Shown piece after piece: positions 5,905 through 10,165 of a stretch of 10,165 bases of DNA. Below the pieces are notes generated by a model. That model was given only the letters and a program-made list of their open reading frames with translations, was not told the origin of the DNA and did no database searches. Within the stretch, counting starts at the first letter, position 1, and each line of letters opens with the position of its first letter. The stretch comes from Baffinella frigidus (taxonomy: Eukaryota > Cryptophyceae > Cryptomonadales > Baffinellaceae). The DNA lies in contig MU646535.1 of assembly GCA_026770585.1 (NCBI GenBank), forward strand, positions 320,217 through 330,381, in the 5' to 3' direction. The position numbers and the translations under genes are program-made.

Positions 5905-6080
5905 AAACCCCAAACCCTAAACCCTAAACCCTATACACGAAATCCTCAACCCTGAACTCTAAACCCAAACCCCTACACCCTGAACCCTAGACCCTAAACC
6001 CTTAACACGAAACACGAAACCCTAAACCCCAAACCCTAAACCCTAAACCCTAAACACTAAACACTAAACACTAAACCCTA
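5905..6080. repeat. C-strand telomere-like array
   Basis: CCCTAAA units, some exact and in phase (5911-5930 and 6027-6050), alternate with decayed ones (CACGAAA, CACTAAA, CCCTGAA). Together with 5780-5860 it makes the order G-strand, core motif, C-strand, the orientation expected where two telomeric tracts are joined end to end. Confidence 0.8.
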
Positions 6081-6171
6081 CTTGCCAATCCTCACTCCCC
6101 AGACCCCGCACCCCACTCCCCACACCCCACCCACCACACCCCACCACCTAAACCCTAATCCCTCAACCCCG
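6081..6171. other. C-rich low-complexity tract
   Basis: CACCCCAC and CCACCACACCCC words dominate with very few G. It resembles a pyrimidine-rich intron tail ahead of the acceptor-like sites at 6180 and 6241, or simply decayed repeat. Confidence 0.5.
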
Positions 6172-6260
6172 CCCTCGCAGAAAACCTCGGGGAAAAGCAC
6201 CCTCACCCCTAAACCCTGAACCCTAAACCCCACCCTCGCAGAAAACCTCGGGGAAAAGCA
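6172..6260 (+). repeat. 61-base duplication of an acceptor-like site and exon start
   Basis: CCCTCGCAGAAAACCTCGGG, then GAAAAGCA, occurs at 6172-6199 and 6233-6260. Both have a C-rich tract before CAG, as at a 3' splice site. The spacer contains telomere-like CCCTGAACCCTAAACCCC. If this is an exon boundary, there are two alternative acceptors. Confidence 0.7.
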
Positions 6261-6993
6261 GGCGGGGGGTTGCGGCGGGATGGGGGCGGGGGGGGGGGGT
6301 GAGGGGTCCGTGCCGTCGAACACCAATCTGGCGTCGAACACCACTTTGTCGTCGAACAACAATTTGGGGCACGGGCCAAGTTCGTCGGGGAACACCGGGG
6401 TGCACGGAGCCGTTGGTGCCCAGTCGGGGAACACCGGGGAAAGGCAGTCGGGGAACACCTTCCCCCGGTATTCCCCGACTTTCCCGGGGAATCACAGGGA
6501 GAAGCCGGCAGGGAACCAGGGGGGGGGGGGAGGGGGCACCAACGGGGGGGTGCAGCCCCTTGGTTCGCAGCCTCTTGGTTCGCAGCTCCTTGGTTCGCAG
6601 CCCCTTGGTTCGCAGCTCCTTGGTTCGCAGTCGGGGAGCAGCGGGGAACGGATGTCAGGGAACCAAGGGGGGCAGCACGGGAACCATGGGGGGCACCACG
6701 GGAATCTTGGGGGGGGGCAAAGGGCGTGTTTGAATGGGGAGAGGCAGCAAGGGATCAGCGGGGGGCAGCAAGGGGGGAATCATGGGGGGGGGCAGCCCCC
6801 AGCAAGGGGGGGGGGAGGGGGGTGTTCGTCGAGGAGCCTCCAGACGTCAAACGAGAATGGTGCGTGTTTGATGCGTACTTGTGTTTCACGAAGGAAGCGT
6901 TTTGTTTTCGAAGAAAAGAAAAGAAAACGTTTTGTTTGCGAGGAAGGAAAAACGTTGTTTTTTGTTTGCAACGGATGTTTTTTTTGTGTGTGA
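6241..6993 (+). CDS. Possible exon of a low-complexity Gly/Ser/Asn/Gln-rich protein
   Basis: The frame is open from the acceptor-like CAG at 6241 (ENLGEKQAGGCGG before the first ATG at 6280) to the stop at 6991-6993. From that ATG it encodes 237 residues. Order: Gly-rich start; three (S/A)SNTxLxS-like units (about residues 12-30); SGNT repeats; five QPLGS/QLLGS units (about 93-117); an Asn/Gly/His/Gln region; then a short basic Phe/Lys-rich tail. The underlying repeats have periods of 18 and 15 bases, both multiples of three, which favours coding. The antisense frame is also open for a long way, and poly-G tracts make Gly by chance. No domain or signal peptide is recognised. It could equally be non-coding minisatellite. 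Confidence 0.3.
   Translation, partial: ENLGEKQAGGCGGMGAGGGGEGSVPSNTNLASNTTLSSNNNLGHGPSSSGNTGVHGAVGAQSGNTGERQSGNTFPRYSPTFPGNHREKPAGNQGGGGGGTNGGVQPLGSQPLGSQLLGSQPLGSQLLGSQSGSSGERMSGNQGGQHGNHGGHHGNLGGGQRACLNGERQQGISGGQQGGNHGGGQPPARGGGGGCSSRSLQTSNENGACLMRTCVSRRKRFVFEEKKRKRFVCEEGKTLFFVCNGCFFCV
6315..6368 (+). repeat. 18-base tandem repeat, three copies
   Basis: Units 6315-6332, 6333-6350 and 6351-6368 each begin GTCGAACA and vary at a few positions. The period keeps the reading frame of the 6241-6993 open frame. Confidence 0.85.
6446..6480. repeat. Hairpin inside the low-complexity frame
   Basis: AGTCGGGGAA at 6446-6455 pairs perfectly with TTCCCCGACT at 6471-6480, and ACC/GGT extends it inward after one unpaired base. 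It is built from the repeated TCGGGGAACACC word, which also occurs at 6385 and 6423. Confidence 0.75.
6556..6630 (+). repeat. 15-base tandem repeat, five copies
   Basis: Five units end in CTTGGTTCGCAG and alternate CCC and CTC at the start. In the open frame they encode PLGSQ or LLGSQ. The alternation implies expansion of a 30-base dimer. Confidence 0.95.
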
Positions 6994-7010
6994 TGTTTTT
7001 TTGTTGGATG
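6890..7010. repeat. Purine/T-rich tract with AACGTTTTGTTT words
   Basis: Several copies of a (A/G)ACGTTTTGTTTTCG-like word alternate with GAAGAAAAGAAAAG and end in long T and GT runs. It is compositionally unlike the GC-rich sequence just upstream. It forms the Phe/Lys tail of the open frame and could instead be untranslated or intronic. Confidence 0.5.
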
Positions 7011-7049
7011 CATTCCCGTGTGCTCCAGAGTCGAGAGGAGTCGGGTAAC

Positions 7050-7387
7050 CCTACACCTGAATCCCTAAACCTTAACACCTGAATTACTAACTCTCCCTAA
7101 ACTCTAACACCTAACACATCCCTACAGCTACACCCTAAACCCTAGACCCTAAACCCTAGACCCTCAACCCTCAACCCTAAACTCTATACCCTAAGCCCTC
7201 AACCCTAAACCCCTCAACCCTAAGACCTACACCCTATACCCTATACCCTACACCCCATACTCTAAACCCTACACTATGTACCCTTCACCCTAAACCCTAA
7301 ACCCTGAACCCTAAACCCTGAACCCTAAACCCTCAACCCTCAACCCTCAACCCTCAGCCCTAAACCCTAAACCCTAAACCCTAAACC
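7050..7387. repeat. C-strand telomere-like array
   Basis: CCCTAAA, CCCTCAA, CCCTATA, CCCTACA and CCCTAGA units run on the + strand. The last 35 bases (7355-7387) are canonical and in phase. The left part, to about 7130, is heavily decayed. Confidence 0.85.
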
Positions 7388-7664
7388 CCGAACGACAGTG
7401 AGGGGGGGAGCAGTGGAAGTGGAGTATGAGGCTGTGGGTGAGGCAGAAAAGGGGGTGCAACCCCGAACCCCAGACTGAAACGGTGAAGGGGTCAGACCGA
7501 ACCCCGAATTCAAACGGAAAAGGGGGCAAACCCGAATTCCGAATCCCGAATCCTGAATCCCGAAAGTGTGAGAGGTTTTGGGCGAAGCCGAGTAGGGGGT
7601 GCAACCCTAAACTTGACTCCCGAACCCCGAATCTCGACACCCGAAACCCGAACCCCTAATCCCC
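7388..7664. other. Mixed G-rich segments and CCCGAAT-type repeats
   Basis: Two related segments (about 7391-7465 and 7566-7612) begin GTGAG or GTGTGAG and end AGGGGGTGCAACCC. They alternate with CCCGAAC, CCCGAATT and CCCGAAT units. The paired segments suggest one more old duplication. I recognise no gene. Confidence 0.45.
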
Positions 7665-7752
7665 AATCCCGGATCCCGGATCCCGGATCCCGAATCCCGG
7701 ATCCCGAATCCCGGATCCCGAATCCCGGATCCCGAATCCCGGATCCCGAATC
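7665..7752. repeat. 14-base dimer repeat derived from heptamers
   Basis: GGATCCC and GAATCCC heptamers alternate to give a 14-base unit repeated about five times, after three consecutive GGATCCC units. The seven-base period is that of the neighbouring telomere-like arrays, so this looks like a variant pair that was amplified. Each GGATCC is a self-complementary hexamer. Confidence 0.85.
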
Positions 7753-7794
7753 TAGAAGCTCCAAATCCGGAACCCGAAACTCGAAACCCGAAAC

Positions 7795-8039
7795 ATGAAA
7801 CCCCAGACCCCAGACCCCAACCCCAGGGTCCAAACTCCAAACCCGAAACCCTAAACCCGAAACCGCAGGTATTGCTCGAGGTGCTCGAGTCAGGGGGGCC
7901 CGAAACATCAAACCCCAAACCCCAGACCCCAGATATGATACCCCAAACCCCAGACCCCAGCCCCTGGGTCCAAACTCCAAACCCGAAACCTTACACCCGA
8001 AACCGCAGGTATTGCTCGAGGTGCTCGAGTCAGGGGGGC
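7795..8039 (+). repeat. 140-base direct duplication
   Basis: The segment from about 7795 to 7899 (AAACCCCAGACCCCAG, GGGTCCAAACTCCAAACC, CGAAACCGCAG, then GTATTGCTCGAGGTGCTCG and AGTCAGGGGGG) recurs at about 7935-8039 with few changes. The 3' end follows an acceptor-like CCGCAG, and the frame VLLEVLESGG is identical in both copies. The C-rich part is decayed heptamer repeat. Confidence 0.8.
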
Positions 8040-8103
8040 TAATGCCGATCGTGACTAACTTCGCGCGGTGAGTCCCATCCAGGATTAGTCAACTTCTTTG
8101 TTC

Positions 8104-8219
8104 GTGGATGCATTATTAGTCAACGGGTTTTTTTTAAGGTGCATGATTGGTCAACGACCTTGTTCGTGGCCCCGCCCCGTCAACTTTTGCGATTGGTGAA
8201 TCAACTTGCGCGGTCAGAC
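8104..8219 (+). repeat. Left copy of an LTR-like direct repeat
   Basis: This segment, with TTAGTCAACG, a T8 run, CCTTGTTCGTGGCCCCGCCC, then GTCAACTTTTGCG, is repeated in the same orientation at 9211-9327. The block between CCTTGTTCGTGG and TTTTGCG is identical. The two lie about 1.1 kb apart around exon-like repeats and a foldback. Further TAGTCAAC units occur at 8085 and 8113. There are no LTR-type TG..CA ends, primer site or reverse transcriptase. Confidence 0.75.
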
Positions 8220-8286
8220 GTGGGTCCCATACGGGAATCCTTCAAATTGATGAACCAACAGCTTTCACATGAAACCTTTCCCGCAG

Positions 8287-8404
8287 GTCCATGGAGTCTC
8301 AACAGTACTCTCTGAGAGAGCGGTTTGTGCATCTGTTGCCCACGCCCAAAAAACAGAAAAAACAATACCAACAGTTGACGGTGCTGGTACTAAACTGTCA
8401 ATTT
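8287..8404 (+). pseudogene. Exon-like repeat, copy A
   Basis: After TTTCCCGCAG the sequence GTCCATGGAGTCTCAACAG begins a block related to copy B at 8888: GAGAGCGG, TTTGTGCATCTG, an A-rich stretch, CCAACAGTTGACGGTG, GGTACTAAACTGTC. Relative to B it lacks about 12 bases near 8306, so the shared frame (V-GVA-A) is broken. An ATG-started frame from 8291 exists only because of that change and runs into the foldback at 8413. It is probably a pseudo-exon copy. Confidence 0.5.
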
Positions 8405-8412
8405 GTGGGACT

Positions 8413-8543
8413 TTATCCGGGAACAAGTATTTTTCTTTTTAAAAACCCGTACGAAAATTACCACACAACTACTTCGGACGTGACCAGTTGTGTAGTAATT
8501 TTCATTGCCAGCTTTTAAAAGAAAAATACTTGTTCCCGCATAA
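8413..8543. mobile_element. MITE-like foldback element with GACT target duplication
   Basis: Termini are TTATCCGGGAACAAGTATTT on the left and, reading inward from the right, TTATGCGGGAACAAG, followed by a paired TTTTCTTTTA stretch and AATTAC-ACACAACT. GACT lies directly outside both ends (8409-8412 and 8544-8547). It is 131 bases, non-coding, and the arms are nearly identical, so it is likely recent. The related segment at 9020-9050 lacks it. Its first dozen bases resemble the end of the 1018-1198 element (TTATCTCCGGAAACA). Confidence 0.88.
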
Positions 8544-8587
8544 GACTGTTTGATTGTGTTGGTGGCCTACAGCGAATCCCGCTCTAA

Positions 8588-8636
8588 CACATGGGTACCT
8601 CGCTCACAAGAACCCCCCCCACTCCCCTACAGATCT
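8588..8636. repeat. Small insertion with TCTAAC repeats at both ends
   Basis: Relative to the related segment at 9066-9078, about 45 additional bases lie between CGCTCTAAC and AGCCATCTC. TCTAAC occurs at both junctions (8582-8587 and 8634-8639). The insert contains GGGTACCTCGCTCA and a C8 run, matching one arm of the foldback at 2680-2793, and ends CCCCTACAG. It may be a solo foldback arm. A tiny intron (GTACCT..CTACAG) is a less likely reading. Confidence 0.45.
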
Positions 8637-8663
8637 AACAGCCATCTCCCCGATGGGCACCTC

Positions 8664-8720
8664 GAGTTGTTTTTTGTTTCTATGTATAGACTATACGTAT
8701 ATATACGCATATATAGACCC
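8664..8720. other. AT-rich alternating tract
   Basis: ACTATACGTATATATACGCA and ATATATAGA make an alternating purine/pyrimidine stretch with several overlapping short palindromes. No gene start is recognised downstream, so I do not call it a promoter. Confidence 0.4.
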
Positions 8721-8750
8721 ACGAAGGAAGCCCTCGTGAGACCCACGCAG

Positions 8751-8791
8751 GTGATTGGAGTCGCAGCAGCACGTGACGTGCACTCTACAAC
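8751..8791 (+). pseudogene. Exon-like repeat, copy C
   Basis: It follows CCCACGCAG and reads GTGATTGGAGTCGCAGCAGC, then ACGTGACGTGCACTCTACAAC, with GTAAGG right after, so both acceptor-like and donor-like sites are present. The frame VIGVAAARDVHST is the one shared by copies B and D. Only about 40 bases are conserved. Confidence 0.45.
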
Positions 8792-8887
8792 GTAAGGACC
8801 GAACGCTAGAATCCCTATCGTTTTGGGGGGCAAGTGATCTCAAGTCGACAAATTTTGTCATAGACTCAACTCGAGACCGGCCCGAAG

Positions 8888-9070
8888 GTCGATGAAGTCG
8901 CAGCAGCATGTGACGTGCACTATCTGCTAGAGCGGTGTTTGCATCTGCTGGCCACACTGGTCAAACCACAAAAAAAACAAAAAAAAATGCCAACAGTTGA
9001 CGGTGTTGGTACTAAACTGTCGACCTTTGAAACCGTGTGATTTTTCTCGTGGCCTGCGAAACCCGCTCTA
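8888..9070 (+). pseudogene. Exon-like repeat, copy B
   Basis: It starts GTCGATGAAGTCGCAGCAGC after CGAAG. The frame is open for about 31 codons, beginning VDEVAAACDVHYLLERCLHL and continuing LATLVKPQKKQ into an A-rich stretch. The leucine spacing predicts amphipathic helix, and I recognise no family. The downstream part (CCAACAGTTGACGGTG to GGCCTGCGAAACCCGCTCTAA) aligns with copy A but without the 131-base foldback and the 45-base insert. The next repeat (copy D) follows GCCATCTCTCTTCGTAG. Confidence 0.5.
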
Positions 9071-9090
9071 ATTGCCATCTCTCTTCGTAG

Positions 9091-9196
9091 GTCAATGGAG
9101 TCGCAACAGCACGTGACAGCCCTCTCGATCTTCTCGTCGCTCGTCCCGCATTTCCGCAGAGCCAACGCAGCTGGTATCCCTCAACCCCAAATGCGG
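9091..9196 (+). pseudogene. Exon-like repeat, copy D
   Basis: It begins GTCAATGGAGTCGCAACAGC after a pyrimidine-rich TCTCTTCGTAG. The shared frame reads VNGVATARD, then diverges from the other copies. The frame stays open to about 9203, but nothing recognisable is encoded. Confidence 0.45.
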
Positions 9197-9210
9197 AAAA
9201 TAGATAGTTT

Positions 9211-9327
9211 GTGGATGCATGATTATTCAACGTTTTTTTTGGTAGACGCGTGATTAGTCAACGTCCTTGTTCGTGGCCCCGCCCCGTCAACTTTTGCGGT
9301 TGACGAATCGACTTGACGCGGAAAGAC
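9211..9327 (+). repeat. Right copy of the LTR-like direct repeat
   Basis: This is the counterpart of 8104-8219 in the same orientation, with a two-base deletion before the T8 run and scattered substitutions. Its middle also serves as the left arm of the larger foldback at 9249-9640, so two repeat systems overlap here. Confidence 0.75.
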
Positions 9328-9426
9328 CAAACCGTCGATTTTCAGACCTCAAAATCACCTTGCAGCGGGGTCGGATCCGACCCCGCTGCAAGGTGATTTT
9401 GAGGTCTGAAAATCAACGATTTGGTC
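9325..9426. repeat. 102-base near-perfect palindrome without spacer
   Basis: The centre is GGATCC, between 9375 and 9376. The inner 78 bases (9337-9414) are a perfect palindrome with 39-base arms and no loop. Beyond that only two of the remaining twelve pairs mismatch. Such structures extrude cruciforms and are prone to deletion, so an intact copy suggests recent origin. Confidence 0.97.
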
Positions 9427-9454
9427 CGCCCGTGAGGGTTGGTGGTAGTCAACG

Positions 9455-9502
9455 TCCTCGTTGGTGGACCCCGACCACCATCCTCGTTGGTGGACCCCGA
9501 CC
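9455..9502 (+). repeat. 26-base tandem repeat, nearly two copies
   Basis: TCCTCGTTGGTGGACCCCGA begins at 9455 and again at 9481. The first unit ends CCACCA. It is a local duplication of the TTCGTGG-type arm unit of the surrounding foldback. Confidence 0.85.
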
Positions 9503-9667
9503 TCGTCTGCAGGCCCTGGGAGCTCTGGGGTTACACCCCCGTGTAAAGTCACTCCGGCCATCCTACACGGGGTTGCATCCCCAGAGGAGCCGGGAGTTGA
9601 CTAATCGCGCCTCCACGAACAAAGACGTTGACTTATCGTGTGGGTGGGTCATGCGAAGAGTGACCCT

Positions 9668-9703
9668 CATCCCTAAACCCTAAACCCTAACCCATAACCC
9701 CTA
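9668..9703. repeat. Short C-strand telomere-like patch
   Basis: Three near-exact CCCTAAA units followed by CCCATAACCCC lie just after the large foldback. Seventy-odd bases later the G-strand array begins. Confidence 0.8.
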
Positions 9704-9736
9704 GGGCACACGGAGAGCGGCGTGGTCGAGGAGGGA

Positions 9737-9778
9737 CTGTTGGAAGCGGTCGAGTGTGTCAAATTCCTCCAGGTGTTG
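9737..9778 (+). pseudogene. bHLH helix-2-like fragment, copy 1
   Basis: The frame reads LLEAVECVKFLQVL. This resembles the second helix of basic helix-loop-helix proteins, where plant members often have L-EA(I/V)-YVKFLQ. The basic region, helix 1 and loop are not visible upstream (ESGVVEEG), so at best it is one short exon piece. CAG-GTG at 9770-9775 could be a 5' splice site, after which decayed TTTAGGG repeats start. Fourteen residues are too few to be certain. Confidence 0.35.
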
Positions 9779-9780
9779 AT

Positions 9781-10008
9781 AGGGTTTAGGGGTTTCGGGT
9801 TTCGGGTTGGGGGTGTAGGGTTTGGGGTTTAGAGTGTAGGGTGTAGGGTGTAGGGGTTAGGGCTTCGGGTTTGGGTTTCAGGTTTTTAGGGTTTAGGGTT
9901 AAGGTTTCAGGGTTAAGGTTTCAGGGTCAAGGGCTGAGGGTCAAGGGCATGGGGTTTAGGGTTTAGAGGTTAGGGTTTGGGGTTTAGGGTTTAGGGTTTA
10001 GGTTTCAG
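9781..10008. repeat. G-strand telomere-like array
   Basis: GGGTTTAGGG, GGGTGTAGG, GGGTTTCGGG and GGGTTAAGG units run on the + strand, often with seven-base spacing. Clusters of G runs could form quadruplexes. Orientation is opposite to both neighbours (9668-9703 and 10055-10165). Confidence 0.85.
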
Positions 10009-10010
10009 GT

Positions 10011-10052
10011 CTGTTGGAAGCCGTCGAGTATGTCAAGTTCCTCCAGGTGCTC
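10011..10052 (+). pseudogene. bHLH helix-2-like fragment, copy 2
   Basis: It encodes LLEAVEYVKFLQVL, identical to copy 1 except Tyr for Cys. The four differing codons are GCG/GCC, TGT/TAT, AAA/AAG and TTG/CTC; three of the four are synonymous, a sign that the sequence diverged under protein-level constraint. It lies 274 bases from copy 1, with the G-strand array between. Confidence 0.4.
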
Positions 10053-10054
10053 AA

Positions 10055-10165
10055 ATCCGAAACCCTATATCCGAAACCCTATACCCGAAACCCTATACCC
10101 GAAACCCTATACCCGAAACCCTATACCCGAAACCCTATACCCGAAACCCTATACCCGAAACCCTA
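10055..10165. repeat. 14-base dimer repeat running off the window
   Basis: CCGAAACCCTATAC (CCCGAAA plus CCCTATA) repeats about seven times with little variation except CCCTATAT in the first unit. As at 7665-7752, two heptamer variants have been fixed as a pair. The array continues past the end of the window. Confidence 0.92.

Larger units (their letters stand above)
9249..9640. mobile_element. Large nested foldback
   Basis: The arms 9249-9276 and 9613-9640 pair at 24 of 28 positions (core AGTCAACGTC, then TTGTTCGTGG). Inside, in order, are the 102-base palindrome (9325-9426), another AGTCAACGTCCTCGTTGGTGG unit at 9447, a 26-base tandem (9455-9502), and a hairpin with arms about 9522-9545 and 9563-9588 (CTCTGGGG..CCCGTGTA). 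No transposase and no clear target duplication are visible. Confidence 0.6.

Noticed and set aside
6078-6495. Minus-strand open frames with VFPD/VFDA-type repeats
   Set aside because: They mirror the in-frame 18-base repeats on the plus strand, with no recognisable domain. The plus frame fits better with the acceptor-like sites and extends through the 15-base repeats.
7510-7980. Open frames of 76-156 codons over the CCCGAAT/GGATCCC array
   Set aside because: Same cause as above: heptamer periodicity produces Gly/Asp/Ser or Pro/Arg repeat peptides in several frames at once, with no domain.
8664-8720. TATA-type promoter
   Set aside because: TATATA words occur, but no supported gene start follows, and the tract is simple alternating sequence.
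9355-9683. Open frames across the palindrome and large foldback
   Set aside because: Palindromic sequence is open on both strands by symmetry, and the predicted peptides have no domain.
10055-10165. True chromosome end
   Set aside because: The repeat is CCCGAAACCCTATA rather than canonical CCCTAAA, and it lies at the right edge in C-strand orientation, whereas a right-hand chromosome end should show the G-strand on this strand.

Overview
The window is nuclear DNA of a eukaryote, and almost all of it is non-coding. It carries many patches of CCCTAAA/TTTAGGG, the plant/alga-type telomere heptamer, both canonical and decayed (CCCTGAA, CCCTCAA, CCCGAAT, CCCTATA). Exon-sized open fragments are bounded by polypyrimidine/CAG acceptor-like sites. 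There are no operons, Shine-Dalgarno sites or bacterial gene packing. A plant, alga or protist with TTTAGGG-type telomeres fits; I cannot name the species. No complete, confidently functional gene is visible, and I recognise no rRNA or tRNA.

Layout. 1-620: poly-G edge, unassigned sequence and one foldback element. 620-1260: C-rich decayed telomere-like sequence with two decayed copies of an exon and an insertion at 1018-1198 whose unoccupied counterpart is still present at 701-784. 1275-1612: an inverted repeat and an exon-like open fragment (1450-1612). 1614-3634: a train of nine different foldback (inverted-repeat) structures nearly end to end. 3641-4225: a 580-base telomere-like array divided into variant domains. 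4370-4583: another foldback element with a 4-base target duplication. 4719-5340: a 273-base tandem repeat. 5316-5904: dispersed copies of a 45-base core motif. 5780-6080: telomere-like arrays facing each other. 6241-6993: a low-complexity Gly/Ser/Asn/Gln-rich open frame, the only moderate candidate for an exon. 7050-8039: further decayed telomeric arrays, including one converted to a 14-base dimer repeat, and a 140-base duplication. 8104-9327: LTR-like direct repeats around four copies of an exon-like motif and a clean 131-base foldback insertion. 9249-9640: a nested foldback containing a spacer-less perfect palindrome. 9668-10165: telomere-like arrays of both orientations with two copies of a fragment resembling the second helix of a bHLH domain.

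The strongest result is that four foldback elements (1018-1198, 1854-2018, 4370-4583, 8413-8543) share 5'-TNAT termini and each is flanked by a 4-base direct repeat (ATGC, GTGT, AAAT, GACT). Two of them can be compared with related unoccupied copies inside the same window. This looks like a coherent set of non-autonomous, MITE-like transposons. The region reads as a sink for foldback elements, decayed telomere repeats and gene fragments, as expected of a subtelomeric or heterochromatic interval. Alignments were made by eye.
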